NCBI RefSeq assembly: GCF_017357225.1
Contig: NZ_CP071607.1
Location: forward strand, 62,001-126,000
DNA length: 64,000 bases
Direction: 5' to 3'
Origin: Rhizobium binae
GTDB lineage: Bacteria; Pseudomonadota; Alphaproteobacteria; Rhizobiales; Rhizobiaceae
Below the pieces are notes generated by a model. That model was not told where the DNA came from. It saw nothing but the letters and a program-made list of their open reading frames with translations, and searched no databases. Below are positions 43,847 to 53,322 of the stretch, piece by piece; the first letter of the stretch is position 1; every line of letters starts with the position of its first letter. A program made the position numbers and the translations under genes.

Positions 43847-43870
43847 GGCGGTTCCCCTGTCGAGTGATCG

Positions 43871-44680
43871 TTATCGTTTCAGGCCTGGCGCTATCTGCTC
43901 GATGCGCACCAGAATGTCTTTGAGATGGACGCGAAGCCTGTCCGCTTTCGTAGTGTCGTAGGCAAATGGCGGCGCCTCGCTCTGCAGATGGGTCGATTGC
44001 GCGAGCTCCATCTGGATCGCATGCACGCCGGTCTCGGGCCGGCCATAATGGCGGGTCGTCCAGCCGCCCTTGAAGCGGCCGTTGAGCACGCTGTCATAGC
44101 CATCTGCGGCTTCGACGACGGTCAGCGTCGCCTGCTCGATGGCGCCGTCGCATGTCCTGCCCATATCGGTGCCGATATTGAAATCCGGCAGCTTGCCTTC
44201 GAAGAGGAAGGGAATGTGCGAGCGGATCGAGTGGCAATCATAGAGGATCGCCACGCCGTGCATTGTTCTGACGCGCTCGATCTCGGCGGCAAGGGCGGCA
44301 TGATAGGGCGCATGAAAGTCCCTCAGCCGCGCCGCGATATCGGCCTCGTCAGGCGCCTGCCCATCCTTCCAGATCGCCTTGCCGTCGAAGTCCGTTTCCG
44401 GGACGAGGCCTGTGGTGTTCTGGCCTGGATAAAGGCTGACGCCCTGGGGATCGCGGTTGGCGTCGATCACATAGCGGTGGAAGGTGGCGCGCACGGTTGT
44501 GGCGTCGGACAGCAGGCCATCATACAGCTCGTGGATATGCCAGTCGGTATCGGCGAGGATCCGGCCATTGTCGTTGAGGCGATCGTAAATCGCCGGCGGC
44601 ACGTCGGTGCCAGTATGGGGGAAGGCGAGGATGACGGGGGAGGTGCCCCGATGAATTTCGTATGGGACGGTCATGGGCAA
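43871..44680 (-). CDS. hutG: N-formylglutamate deformylase
   Basis: 269-residue FGase-family amidohydrolase that releases formate from N-formylglutamate, the last step of the five-step route in which HutF first removes ammonia from formiminoglutamate. Motifs include SPVILAFPHTGTDVPPAIYDRLND, IDANRDPQGVSLYPGQNTTG and ILYDCHSIRSHIPFLFEG (metal ligands). The presence of hutF and hutG together, with no formiminoglutamase, agrees with that route. A 47-bp inverted repeat sits immediately upstream of the start. Confidence 0.94.
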   Translation of the reverse strand: MPMTVPYEIHRGTSPVILAFPHTGTDVPPAIYDRLNDNGRILADTDWHIHELYDGLLSDATTVRATFHRYVIDANRDPQGVSLYPGQNTTGLVPETDFDGKAIWKDGQAPDEADIAARLRDFHAPYHAALAAEIERVRTMHGVAILYDCHSIRSHIPFLFEGKLPDFNIGTDMGRTCDGAIEQATLTVVEAADGYDSVLNGRFKGGWTTRHYGRPETGVHAIQMELAQSTHLQSEAPPFAYDTTKADRLRVHLKDILVRIEQIAPGLKR

Positions 44681-44702
44681 AGCGCTCCGGCGGTGCGGGG
44701 GT

Positions 44703-44855
44703 TACCCCCCTCTGTCCTGCCGGACATCTCCCCCACAAGGGGGGAGATCAGCTGGGGGCACCCGCTTGCTCCAACATCAGCTGTTTGGGGAGGTGCCATC
44801 CGCATGCCGATCTCCCCCCTTGTGGGGGAGATGTCCGGCAGGACAGAGGGGGGTA
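44703..44855. repeat. Perfect 47-bp inverted repeat between hutH and hutG
   Basis: The left arm at 44703-44749 and the right arm at 44809-44855 are exact reverse complements (47 of 47), separated by a 59-base spacer. Each arm contains the string CTGTCCTGCCGGACATCTCC followed by CCCACAAGGGGGGAGATC, a familiar rhizobial intergenic repeat. It lies in the short gap between hutH and hutG, so the hut mRNA would carry a very stable long hairpin here. Confidence 0.85.
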
Positions 44856-44876
44856 CCGAGTGCGCAACCATCACGA

Positions 44877-46412
44877 TCAACCCTCCAGAACCGGCAAGAT
44901 GCCTGACGAAACCGAGGCGTTCAGCGCGCCCGTCGCCACCAGTTCCGCGGCGGCGGCGAGGTCGTTTGCCATGTAGCGGTCGACGTCCAGGCTCGGCACC
45001 TGCCTGCGGATTGCCGCGATCGCCTTCAAAAGCTCCGGGCTCGTTGCGAGCGGCGCGCGCAGTTCGACGCCCTGGGCGGCGGTCAGCGCCTCGATGCCGA
45101 TAATGCCGAACAGGTTTTCGGTCATCTGCAGCAGGCGGCGGGCGCCGTGGCAGGCCATCGAGACGTGGTCTTCCTGGTTGGCCGAGGTCGGCGTCGAATC
45201 GACCGAGGCGGGGTGCGACATCTGCTTGTTCTCAGACATCAGCGCCGCCGAGGTGACCTCGGCAATCATCAGGCCGGAGTTGAGGCCCGGCTTCTTGGCG
45301 AGGAAGGCCGGCAGGCCGTAGGAGAGCACCGGGTCCACCAGCAGCGCGATGCGGCGCTGCGAGATCGCACCGATCTCGCAGACGGCGAGGGCGATCTGGT
45401 CGGCGGCGAAGGCGACCGGTTCGGCGTGGAAGTTGCCGCCCGATACAACCGAATTGTCCGACAGCACCAGCGGATTGTCGGTGACCGCATTGGCCTCGAT
45501 CTCCAACGTGCGGGCGACCGAGCGCAAGAGGTCGAGGCAGGCGCCGTCGACCTGCGGCTGGCAACGGATGCAATAAGGATCCTGCACGCGCTCGTCGCCC
45601 TCGATGTGGCTCTGGCGGATGACGGAGTTTTCCAGCAGGCCGCGAAGCGCGGCTGCGGTATCGATCTGGCCCTTGTGGCCGCGCAAGGTATGGATATCGG
45701 CATGGAAGGGTGCCGAGGAGCCCATGGCGGCGTCAGTCGACATCGCGCCGGTGATCAAGGCGGACTGCGCGGCGCGATGGGCGCGGAAGAGGCCGGCAAG
45801 CGCCAGCGCCGTCGAGGTCTGCGTGCCGTTGATCAGCGCCAGGCCTTCCTTGGCGGCGAGCACGACCGGTTTCAGTCCGGCCTTTTGAAGGGCAGCTGCG
45901 CCGGAAAGGCGCTCGCCGCCGAAGAAGGCTTCGGCCTCGCCCATCATCACCGCCGCCATGTGGGCGAGCGGCGCAAGATCGCCGGAGGCGCCGACCGAGC
46001 CCTTTTCCGGGATCAGCGGGATGACGCCCCTATCAAGCATGCCTTCGATCAGCCGCACCAGCTCCAGCCGCACGCCGGAGGCGCCGCGGCCGAGCGAGAC
46101 CAGCTTCAGCGCCATGATCAGCCGGACGACATTTTCCGGCAGCGGCGCGCCGATGCCGCAGCAATGCGACAGGATGAGATTGCGCTGCAGCGTGGCGACG
46201 TCAGCGCTGTCGATCTTGATCGAGGCGAGTTTGCCGAAGCCGGTATTTATGCCGTAAACCGGCGCATTGCCGGCGGCGATTTCGGCAATGCGGGCGGCGG
46301 CCTTGGCGATACCGGCATCGAAGGCGGGATCGAGCCTTGCCGGCTCGCCGGTCCAATAGATGCTTTCCAGATCCTTGAGCGAGACGGAGCCCGGGTGGAG
46401 CGTAATGGTCAT
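44877..46412 (-). CDS. hutH: Histidine ammonia-lyase
   Basis: 511-residue enzyme deaminating histidine to urocanate. Ala142-Ser143-Gly144 in [14 protein letters not shown] form the MIO prosthetic group, with numbering identical to the Pseudomonas putida enzyme. [23 protein letters not shown] (Tyr280 type) and [10 protein letters not shown] (Glu414 type) are all intact. The ATG at 46412 overlaps the hutI stop by 4 bases; the longer open frame upstream is the hutI 3' end. It is a good internal control for the altered homologue at 54096. Confidence 0.97.
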   Translation of the reverse strand: MTITLHPGSVSLKDLESIYWTGEPARLDPAFDAGIAKAAARIAEIAAGNAPVYGINTGFGKLASIKIDSADVATLQRNLILSHCCGIGAPLPENVVRLIMALKLVSLGRGASGVRLELVRLIEGMLDRGVIPLIPEKGSVGASGDLAPLAHMAAVMMGEAEAFFGGERLSGAAALQKAGLKPVVLAAKEGLALINGTQTSTALALAGLFRAHRAAQSALITGAMSTDAAMGSSAPFHADIHTLRGHKGQIDTAAALRGLLENSVIRQSHIEGDERVQDPYCIRCQPQVDGACLDLLRSVARTLEIEANAVTDNPLVLSDNSVVSGGNFHAEPVAFAADQIALAVCEIGAISQRRIALLVDPVLSYGLPAFLAKKPGLNSGLMIAEVTSAALMSENKQMSHPASVDSTPTSANQEDHVSMACHGARRLLQMTENLFGIIGIEALTAAQGVELRAPLATSPELLKAIAAIRRQVPSLDVDRYMANDLAAAAELVATGALNASVSSGILPVLEG

Positions 46413-47671
46413 CGACCGTTCCTTTCGCCTTTGAAGACGCGTGTATGAAGCGGGTTGAAGCCGATGCGGTAGACGAGCTCGGCAAGGCTCTCGATATTCC
46501 AGACGGCGAGATCGGCAGATTTGCCGGCTTCGAGCGTTCCGGTCTCGCCGATGAGGCCGAGGGCGCGGGCACCTTCGCGGGTGGCACCGGCGATGCATTC
46601 CTCGACGGTGAGGCCAAACAGCGTCGCCGACATGTTCATGGTGAGCAGCATCGAGGTGAGCGGCGAGGTGCCCGGATTGCAATCGGTGGCGATTGCGATC
46701 GGCACGCCCGCCCGGCGCAGCGCCTCCACCGGCGGCTTCTGCTTTTCATGAATGGCGTAGAAGGCGCCGGGCAGCAGCACGGCGACGGTGCCGGCGGCGG
46801 CCATTGCCGCAACGCCTTCCTCGTCGAGATATTCGAGGTGATCGCAGGAGAGCGCGCCATAGGCGGCCGCCAGCTTGGCGCCGCCGAGATTGGAGAGCTG
46901 CTCGGCATGCAGCTTGACCGGCAGGCCGAGAGCCTTCGCCTTGTCGAAGACGCGGGCGATCTCGGCCGTCGAAAAGGCAATGCCTTCGCAGAAGCCGTCG
47001 ACGGCATCGGCTAGGCCGAGATTATACATGTCGTCGAGACCGGGCAGCACAATTTCGTCGAGATAGTCGCCGTTGCGGCCCTTATAGTCGACAGGCGTCG
47101 CATGCGCGCCGAGATAGCTGGTGGCAACGCGGACCGGCCTGACATGGCCGAGCAGGCGGGCGCTCTGCAGCATCTTCACTTCGCCGGTTCGGTTGAGACC
47201 ATAGCCGGATTTGATCTCGATCGTCGTCACGCCTTCGGCAAGCAGCGTATCGAGCCGCGGCAGCGCCGTGGCGACAAGTTCCTCGACCGACAGGGCATTG
47301 GTTGCCTGAACGGAGGAGACGATGCCGCCGCCGGCCCGCGCAATCTCCTCATAGGAGGCGCCTTCGAGCCGCATCTCGAATTCGCGGGCGCGATTGCCGC
47401 CGTGAACGATATGGGTGTGGCAGTCGACGAGACCCGGTGTCACCCAGCGGCCTTCGAGATCGATGATGTCCGAGCGTTCGATCGCCGATGCCGGCAGCTC
47501 GCTTTCAGCGCCGGCAAAGGCGATGCGGCCGTTTTCGATCAGAACGGCGCCCTTTTCGATGATGCCGAGCCCGGCTTTGTCTGGTGCGAGCGTCGCCAGG
47601 CGCGCATTGCGCCACAGCGCCGGCCTGACGTCGGCGGATGCGGTCTCTTCAGAAAAATTGTTCCCGGTCAT
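46409..47671 (-). CDS. hutI: Imidazolonepropionase
   Basis: 420-residue amidohydrolase hydrolysing imidazolonepropionate to N-formimino-glutamate. The metal motif [23 protein letters not shown] and [16 protein letters not shown] plus [17 protein letters not shown] match the family. ATG 47671 is chosen because the upstream frame runs into the divergent hutF leader. It is first in the leftward hut operon. A perfect ATGTATATACAT palindrome lies 30-41 bases upstream. Confidence 0.96.
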   Translation of the reverse strand: MTGNNFSEETASADVRPALWRNARLATLAPDKAGLGIIEKGAVLIENGRIAFAGAESELPASAIERSDIIDLEGRWVTPGLVDCHTHIVHGGNRAREFEMRLEGASYEEIARAGGGIVSSVQATNALSVEELVATALPRLDTLLAEGVTTIEIKSGYGLNRTGEVKMLQSARLLGHVRPVRVATSYLGAHATPVDYKGRNGDYLDEIVLPGLDDMYNLGLADAVDGFCEGIAFSTAEIARVFDKAKALGLPVKLHAEQLSNLGGAKLAAAYGALSCDHLEYLDEEGVAAMAAAGTVAVLLPGAFYAIHEKQKPPVEALRRAGVPIAIATDCNPGTSPLTSMLLTMNMSATLFGLTVEECIAGATREGARALGLIGETGTLEAGKSADLAVWNIESLAELVYRIGFNPLHTRVFKGERNGR

Positions 47672-47700
47672 CAGCTTTGCGCCTTTCCTTATGCCGAAAC

Positions 47701-47712
47701 ATGTATATACAT
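47701..47712. promoter_or_regulatory. Putative HutC operator between hutI and hutF
   Basis: ATGTATATACAT, a perfect 12-bp palindrome, lies in the divergent hutI-hutF region (starts at 47671 and 47794). HutC-type GntR repressors bind TGTATATACA-like sites, so one site could control both directions, with urocanate as inducer. Confidence 0.7.
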
Positions 47713-47793
47713 AATAAGCAGGTGACAAGAGAAATTTTGCGCGCTCTTCTGGAAAAGAAAGATCGGCGGCGCGGCAGAAGGGGAGAAAAGGCC

Positions 47794-49140
47794 ATGACCA
47801 CACTTCACGCAGGCACGGCGCTGACGCCGCAAGGCTGGCAGAAGGACGTGCGGCTGACGCTCGAGGCCGGGCGCCTCGCCCGGGTCGAGGTGGGCGTTGG
47901 CGCCGCGCCCGGCGATGAGCGCCATGCCCTGATCGTCCCGGCCATGGGCAATCTGCACAGCCACGCCTTCCAGCGGGCGATGGCCGGTCTTGCCGAGGTG
48001 CGCGGCCCGACAAACGACAGCTTCTGGAGCTGGCGCACGGTCATGTACAAGTTCGCTTTGGCGATGACGCCGGAGCATGTCGAGGCGGTCGCAGCCAAGC
48101 TCTACGCGGAGATGCTGGAGGCAGGCTTTTCCCGGGTTGGCGAGTTCCACTATCTCCATCATGATAAGGACGGAGCGGCCTATGCCAATATTGCCGAGCT
48201 TGCCGAACGTATCGGTGCGGCGAGCCAGGAGACGGGCATCGGTCTGACCCTGCTGCCGGTCTTCTATGCCCATTCCGGTTTCGGCGGCGCTCAGCCGATC
48301 GACGGCCAGCGGCGCTTCATCAATTCGCTCGAAAGCTTCGAAAGGCTGATGGAAGGATGCCGGGCGGTGATCGGCAGGCTCGACGGCGCCGAACTCGGAC
48401 TGGCGCCGCACAGTTTGCGGGCGGCTACCCCGGAGGAACTGGCCAGGGTCGTGCCGTTGGCGGGCGAAGGCCCGATCCATATCCATGTCGCCGAGCAGGT
48501 GAAGGAGGTCGAGGACTGCGTCGCCTGGTCGGGCGCGCGGCCGGTCGAATGGCTGCTCGATCATATGCCGGTGGATGAGCGCTGGTGCCTCATCCATGCG
48601 ACGCACATGACCGAGGACGAGACGCGGCGGATGGCGAAACGCGGCGCGATTGCCGGCCTCTGCCCGATCACCGAGGCCAATCTCGGCGACGGCGCCTTTC
48701 CCGCGCCGCTCTTCCTTGAAGAGGGCGGGCGTTACGGCATCGGCTCGGATTCCAACGTGCGGATCTCCCTGCCGGAGGAACTGCGCCAGCTCGAATATTC
48801 GCAGCGCCTGGCGCTGCGCGCCCGCAATGTCGTGGCCGCGCCCGGCGGTTCGACGGCGCTTTGCCTGTTCAACCAGGCGCTTGCCGGCGGCGGCGCGGCG
48901 CTGAAGGCCCCGGCGGGCATCGCCGAGGGCGGTCATGCCGATCTCGTTGCGCTCGATGCCACGGCCGTTCCTTATCTTTCCGGCGATCAGATCCTCGATC
49001 ACTGGCTGTTTGCCGGCGGCATTTCCGTCGATTGCGTCTGGGCGCGCGGCCGCAGGCAGGTAGAGGGCGGTCGCCATCTCAAGCGTGACGCCATCGATCG
49101 TCGATTCCTTGCTGCGATGGGTGAGTTGCTGGCTGCCTGA
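47794..49140 (+). CDS. hutF: Formimidoylglutamate deiminase
   Basis: 448-residue amidohydrolase converting N-formiminoglutamate to N-formylglutamate and ammonia. It starts at ATG 47794 behind GGGGAGA. Features: [25 protein letters not shown] (metal histidines), [31 protein letters not shown] and [16 protein letters not shown]. It supplies the substrate for HutG. It is divergent from hutI and followed by hutC. Confidence 0.95.
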   Translation: MTTLHAGTALTPQGWQKDVRLTLEAGRLARVEVGVGAAPGDERHALIVPAMGNLHSHAFQRAMAGLAEVRGPTNDSFWSWRTVMYKFALAMTPEHVEAVAAKLYAEMLEAGFSRVGEFHYLHHDKDGAAYANIAELAERIGAASQETGIGLTLLPVFYAHSGFGGAQPIDGQRRFINSLESFERLMEGCRAVIGRLDGAELGLAPHSLRAATPEELARVVPLAGEGPIHIHVAEQVKEVEDCVAWSGARPVEWLLDHMPVDERWCLIHATHMTEDETRRMAKRGAIAGLCPITEANLGDGAFPAPLFLEEGGRYGIGSDSNVRISLPEELRQLEYSQRLALRARNVVAAPGGSTALCLFNQALAGGGAALKAPAGIAEGGHADLVALDATAVPYLSGDQILDHWLFAGGISVDCVWARGRRQVEGGRHLKRDAIDRRFLAAMGELLAA

Positions 49141-49201
49141 AAAAGCGCTTTTCACGGTGGCGCATTCGATCTAGATCGGAAAACCAAATCGGAACTTGGC
49201 G

Positions 49202-49924
49202 ATGAATCAAAGCAGGGATACCACCTTGCATCAGCGCATCCTGGGCGACATCGAGGGCCGTATCGTCTCGGGCGAATGGCCGCCGGGGCATCGCATTCCT
49301 TTCGAGGTCGATCTCGCCACGCAGTATGACGTCTCGCGGATGACGGTGAACAAGGTGCTGACCCAGCTCGCCAAGGCCGGCCTGATCGAGCGCCGCAAGA
49401 AATCCGGCAGCTTCGTCACCCAGCCGCAGGCGCAATCGGCGGTTCTCGAAATCCACGACATCAAGGCCGAGGTGCAGTCGCTGAACCTGCCCTATTCCTA
49501 TGCGGTGTCGAAGAAGGCGAGCCGCAAGGCCAAGGCGGAAGACAGCCGCCGGCTGGAGCTGCCGGTCGGGTCCTCGGTCGTCGAGGTCGTCTGCATCCAC
49601 AATGCCGGCGCACGGCCCTTCTGTTTGGAGGAGCGGCTGATCAGCCTTGCGACCGTGCCGGAGGCGGCCGATGCCGATTTCCTGACGGTGGCGCCGGGGC
49701 CGTGGCTGCTCAACCAGGTGCCGTGGAGCACCGCCGAACACCGGATCCACGCCGTCTCCGCCAGCGCCGAGGTGGCGGCCGTCCTCGACATCGCCCGCAA
49801 CACCGCGTGCCTGGTGGTGGAGCGCCGCACCTGGAGCGGCGCCGGCCCGGTGACCCACGTGCGCTTCACCTATCCCGGCGATCGTCACGCGCTGGTGGCG
49901 CGATTCACACCGGCGTCGCAATAA
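49202..49924 (+). CDS. hutC: Histidine utilisation repressor (GntR/HutC family)
   Basis: 240 residues from ATG 49202 (TTG 49196 is possible). The N-terminal winged helix LHQRILGDIEGRIVSGEWPPGHRIPFEVDLATQYDVSRMTVNKVLTQLAKAGLIERRKKSGSFV is classical GntR, and the C-terminal UTRA domain binds urocanate in HutC proteins (residues about 80-235). It should repress the hut operons. A short palindrome CGATCTAGATCG at 49167-49178 lies in front of it. Confidence 0.92.
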   Translation: MNQSRDTTLHQRILGDIEGRIVSGEWPPGHRIPFEVDLATQYDVSRMTVNKVLTQLAKAGLIERRKKSGSFVTQPQAQSAVLEIHDIKAEVQSLNLPYSYAVSKKASRKAKAEDSRRLELPVGSSVVEVVCIHNAGARPFCLEERLISLATVPEAADADFLTVAPGPWLLNQVPWSTAEHRIHAVSASAEVAAVLDIARNTACLVVERRTWSGAGPVTHVRFTYPGDRHALVARFTPASQ

Positions 49925-49957
49925 ACTACAGGTTCCATATACAAGGTAACGAGTGTT

Positions 49958-50713
49958 TTAATCTTCGAACATCTTGCCGCTGCGCGCCTCGAGCCGATAG
50001 CGATAGCCGGGATAGACGAGGCGGGCGGTCGAGACCACCTGTTTGGCCGACCATGTGCGCCGGCGGATCGTCAGGCAGGGCTCGCTCTTCAGGATGGTCA
50101 GGAGCTTGCATTCCCAGGCCTGCGGCATCGCCGCCTCGACGACGTGCTCGGAGCCGCTGAGCGGGGCGGCGGCCGTCAAATAAGCGTTCGGCGTCAGCGT
50201 CGTGAAGTCCTGCTCCAGATATTCGGGAGCGGCCTCCGGATGGACGAACCGGTCCTCGATCTGCACGGGAACGCCGTTTTCGCTGTGCACGATCAGCGAG
50301 TGGAAAACGGCCGCGCCGATTGCCAGTTCCAAGGCGTCAGCAATCTCGGGAGAGGCGGTTTCCCGGGCCAGAACGACGACAGTGGCCTCGTGGATATGAC
50401 CGCGTTCGGCGATCTCCTCGGCGATGTTGCGCACCTCGAACAGCGCTGAATAACCCTTGCGCTCGGCCACGAAGGAGCCGACGCCCTGGATGCGGACGAG
50501 TTCGCCTTCGTTGGCAAGCTCGCGCAGTGCCCGGTTGGCGGTCATCTTGCTGACGCCGAGTTCGACGACCAGTTCGTTTTCCGACGGCACGCGGTATTTC
50601 GGCGGCCATTCGCCGCTGTGGATGCGGTCGAGGATCACCTGCTTGACGCCGGCGTAGAGCGGCGTGCTGTCATTTCCCGCCAGGTCGCGCTTCATTTCGC
50701 CGGAACGCTTCAT
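49958..50713 (-). CDS. GntR-family regulator with UTRA domain (HutC paralogue)
   Basis: 251-residue regulator with a GntR winged helix (about 20-80: LYAGVKQVILDRIHSGEWPPKYRVPSENELVVELGVSKMTANRALRELANEGELVRIQGVGSFV) and a UTRA ligand-binding domain. It is clearly related to the adjacent HutC. It converges on hutC (33-base gap) and is divergent from the amino-acid ABC transporter and lyase-like operon, whose promoter region carries an ATATGGTACCATAT palindrome. I infer that it controls that operon in response to its substrate or product; the name HutC is not justified. Confidence 0.88.
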   Translation of the reverse strand: MKRSGEMKRDLAGNDSTPLYAGVKQVILDRIHSGEWPPKYRVPSENELVVELGVSKMTANRALRELANEGELVRIQGVGSFVAERKGYSALFEVRNIAEEIAERGHIHEATVVVLARETASPEIADALELAIGAAVFHSLIVHSENGVPVQIEDRFVHPEAAPEYLEQDFTTLTPNAYLTAAAPLSGSEHVVEAAMPQAWECKLLTILKSEPCLTIRRRTWSAKQVVSTARLVYPGYRYRLEARSGKMFED

Positions 50714-50784
50714 TGCCTATTCCTTTTGCACGGATGCAATTTGCCACATAAACGACTTTCCTCTTGCATATCACAAAATATCTC

Positions 50785-50798
50785 ATATGGTACCATAT
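50785..50798. promoter_or_regulatory. Candidate operator of the GntR-2 regulated transporter operon
   Basis: ATATGGTACCATAT is a perfect 14-bp palindrome between the GntR gene (start 50713) and the binding-protein gene (start 50907). TTGCAT at 50764-50769 could be a -35 for rightward transcription, which would put this palindrome over the -10 region, a place suited to repression. It differs from the hut palindrome at 47701, fitting separate regulators. Confidence 0.6.
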
Positions 50799-50906
50799 AC
50801 AACCTCCCAATCGGTCCTGGACACAAAAATAGGACGGAAAGGGCAAGCCGGCGAAGATCGGCGTGGCGCCGCAAGGTCTGTTTCAACTCCAGAGGAGAAT
50901 TCATCA

Positions 50907-51749
50907 ATGAAATTCAGCACAATCCTGTTTTGCGGCGTCGCCGCTCTTTCCGCCTTTGCTGCCCCCGCCTTTGCCAAGGACTGGACGAAGGCGACCATCA
51001 CGCTTGAAGGCGCCTATGCGCCGTGGAACCTCACCAATGCCGACGGCACGCTCGGCGGCTTCGAGCCGGAGCTTGCCAAGGTGCTGTGCGAACGCGCCAA
51101 GATCGAATGCACGCTCGTCGCTTCCGACTGGGACGGCATGATCCCGGCGCTCAATGCCGGCAAGTTCGACGTCATCATGGACGCGCTGTCGATCACCGAG
51201 GAGCGCAAGCAGGTCATCGACTTCACCGTTCCCTATGCCGCGACACCCGCCGCCTTCGCCGCCGCCAAGGACAGCCCGCTGGCGAAAGCCGCCGGCACCG
51301 GCGCCACGATCAAGATGACGCCCGGCCAGACCGGCGTTAAGGAGATCGACGCGCTGAAAGAGGCCTTCAAGGGCAAGACGATCGGCATCCAGGCGGCGAC
51401 CGTCTATGCCAAGTTCGTCTATGACAATTTCGGCGACATTGCCGAGATCCGCGAATACAAGACCGGCGCCGACCGCGATCTCGACCTGCAAAACGGCCGC
51501 ATCGACCTCGGCTTCGATGACGCCGTCTATTTCGCCAATGCTTTCCAGGCCGCCAACGGCGCGCTCGACTTCACCGGTCCGGAGATCGTCGGCTCGATCT
51601 GGGGCGAGGGCGAGGGCCTCGGCGTCCGCAAGGCCGACACCGATCTGCGGGACAAGTTCAACGTGGCGATCAAGTCGGCGCTCGCCGACGGCACGGTCAA
51701 GAACCTTTCGATGAAGTGGTTCAAGGTCGACGTCAGTCCGCAGCAGTAA
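50907..51749 (+). CDS. Amino-acid ABC transporter periplasmic binding protein
   Basis: 280 residues from ATG 50907 behind AGAGGAG. The signal peptide MKFSTILFCGVAALSAFAAP is cleaved near AFA-KD. The SBP family 3 fold shows ITLEGAYAPWNLTNADGTLGGFEPELAKVLCERAKIEC and a domain-2 segment GKTIGIQAATVYAKFVYDNF. The length and FEPELAKVLC motif fit the lysine/arginine/ornithine/histidine binders. It is the first gene of an operon with two permeases, an ATPase and the lyase-like protein. Confidence 0.92.
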   Translation: MKFSTILFCGVAALSAFAAPAFAKDWTKATITLEGAYAPWNLTNADGTLGGFEPELAKVLCERAKIECTLVASDWDGMIPALNAGKFDVIMDALSITEERKQVIDFTVPYAATPAAFAAAKDSPLAKAAGTGATIKMTPGQTGVKEIDALKEAFKGKTIGIQAATVYAKFVYDNFGDIAEIREYKTGADRDLDLQNGRIDLGFDDAVYFANAFQAANGALDFTGPEIVGSIWGEGEGLGVRKADTDLRDKFNVAIKSALADGTVKNLSMKWFKVDVSPQQ

Positions 51750-51776
51750 TCGCTTCGGCCGTTTGGCCGCAGGCGC

Positions 51777-51804
51777 CGGTCTCCGGCTTTATCGCCGGAG
51801 ACCG
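51777..51804 (+). promoter_or_regulatory. Perfect hairpin between binding-protein and permease genes
   Basis: CGGTCTCCGGC (51777-51787) pairs exactly with GCCGGAGACCG (51794-51804), with a 6-base loop TTTATC. There is no T-tract, so it is better read as an mRNA 3'-end protector or processing signal that raises the level of the binding protein relative to the permeases than as a terminator. Confidence 0.6.
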
Positions 51805-51854
51805 CGTGTTATTCTCGATCGACAAGAACACTGCCACGGACGGGGAACGACGCT

Positions 51855-52580
51855 ATGGCAACCTTGGAACTGCTTGGCTTCGGCTCGACGGGATGGGGCG
51901 CGCTGCTCATTCTCGCCGCCTTGATGACGCTGGCCGTCACCGCGACGGCGCTTGCGATCGGCGCGGTGCTCGGCGCCATCGTCGCGGGTGCGAAGCTCTC
52001 CGGCAATCCTCTCCTCGTCGCCTTCGGCAATGTCTATACGACCGTCTTTCGCGGCGTGCCGGAACTGCTGATCATCTATCTCATCTATTTCGGCGGTTCC
52101 TCCGCCGTCACTTCGATCGGCAAGGCGATGGGCTACGAGGGTTTCCTCGGCCTGCCTTCTTTCGCCGCCGGCGCGCTTGCCGTCGGCATCATCTCCGGCT
52201 CCTATCAGGCGGAGGTGTTCCGCGGCGCCTATCTGGCGATCGCCAAGGGTGAGCTCGAAGCCGCTTCGGCGATCGGCATGAATCGCGGCATGCGCTTCCG
52301 CCGCATCATCATCCCGCAGGTGCTTCGCTTCGCCATTCCCGGCCTCGGCAATGTCTGGCAGCTTAGCCTCAAGGATTCGGCGCTGATCTCCGTCACCGGC
52401 CTTGCCGAGCTGATGCGCACCAGCCAGGTGGCGGCGGGTTCGACCCGGCAATATTTTCTGTTCTTCATCGCCGGCGGCTGCCTCTACCTGATCCTGACCA
52501 GCCTTTCCGACCGCATCTTCAACGGCGCGGAACGCCGCGCCAATCGCAGCATGCCGGCCTCCGCCATGGGCCAGGCGTAA
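51855..52580 (+). CDS. Amino-acid ABC transporter permease (HisQ-like)
   Basis: 241-residue permease with five or six membrane helices and the family loop QVFRGAYLAIAKGELEAASAIGMNRGMRFRRIIIPQ-like motif (here EVFRGAYLAIAKGELEAASAIGM, EAA loop about 125-150). It forms one half of the channel with the next permease. It follows the binding-protein gene after a 105-base gap containing a stable hairpin. Confidence 0.92.
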   Translation: MATLELLGFGSTGWGALLILAALMTLAVTATALAIGAVLGAIVAGAKLSGNPLLVAFGNVYTTVFRGVPELLIIYLIYFGGSSAVTSIGKAMGYEGFLGLPSFAAGALAVGIISGSYQAEVFRGAYLAIAKGELEAASAIGMNRGMRFRRIIIPQVLRFAIPGLGNVWQLSLKDSALISVTGLAELMRTSQVAAGSTRQYFLFFIAGGCLYLILTSLSDRIFNGAERRANRSMPASAMGQA

Positions 52581-52590
52581 GGGGACGACG

Positions 52591-53295
52591 ATGGATTTCA
52601 CCTTTCTCGCCTCGACCATGGTGACGCTGCTGAAAGCCGTGCCGACGACGCTGATCCTGTTTTCGCTGTCGATCTTCTTCGGCGGTCTGCTGGCGCTGGT
52701 CATCGTCACGATGCGGGTCAGCGGCAACCGCTATCTGTCGGGTTTCGCCAAGGGCTATATCTTCGTCTTTCGCGGCTCGCCGCTCTTGATCCAGATGTTC
52801 CTGGTGTTCTACGGCCTCGGCCAGTTCGGCGTCATCCGCTATTCCTTCCTCTGGCCGTTCCTGCGCGAGCCGATGGTTTGCGCCGTGCTGTCGCTGGCGC
52901 TCTGCACCGCCGGCTACACGGCGGAGATCTTTCGCGGCGGCATCCGCGCGGTTTCGCCGAAGGAGATCGAGGCGGCCCGTTCGATCGGCATGTCCGGCTT
53001 CCTGATGGTGCGCCGCATCCTGGCGCCGATTGCCTTCCGCCACGCGCTGCCGGCCTATTCCACCGAGATCGTGCTGATGATGAAATCGACGGCGCTCGCC
53101 AGCCTCGTCACCGTCTGGGAGGTCACCGGTGTGGCCCAGCGGCTGATCTCGCAGACCTACCGCACGATGGAAGTCTTCCTCTGCGCGGCGATCATCTATC
53201 TCGTTTTGAACTTCATCATCCTGCAGGGCATGGCTCTGCTCGAATATTCGCTGTCCCGACACCGCCGTGCGATCCCGCAGGCGCTGAAGGCCTAG
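52591..53295 (+). CDS. Amino-acid ABC transporter permease (HisM-like)
   Basis: 234-residue partner permease. The EAA loop is EIFRGGIRAVSPKEIEAARSIGMSGFLMVRRILAP (about 112-146), followed by transmembrane segments and an RxL-rich terminus. It begins 10 bases after the HisQ-like stop. With the ATPase it completes a polar amino-acid importer. Confidence 0.92.
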   Translation: MDFTFLASTMVTLLKAVPTTLILFSLSIFFGGLLALVIVTMRVSGNRYLSGFAKGYIFVFRGSPLLIQMFLVFYGLGQFGVIRYSFLWPFLREPMVCAVLSLALCTAGYTAEIFRGGIRAVSPKEIEAARSIGMSGFLMVRRILAPIAFRHALPAYSTEIVLMMKSTALASLVTVWEVTGVAQRLISQTYRTMEVFLCAAIIYLVLNFIILQGMALLEYSLSRHRRAIPQALKA

Positions 53296-53322
53296 GCGGA
53301 ACCTGAATCGATTGGAGCAACC

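Noticed and set aside
42251..43867. 538-codon plus-strand open frame opposite hutU
   Set aside because: A shadow of the well-supported urocanate hydratase gene, with no recognisable domain.
46413..46682. Longer hutH start at 46682
   Set aside because: The extra residues are the out-of-frame 3' end of hutI; the ATG at 46412 overlaps the hutI stop and gives the family's standard length and numbering.
49923..49960. CCATATACAAGG-like sequence as a third HutC site
   Set aside because: It lies in a 33-base gap between the 3' ends of two convergent genes and has poor symmetry.
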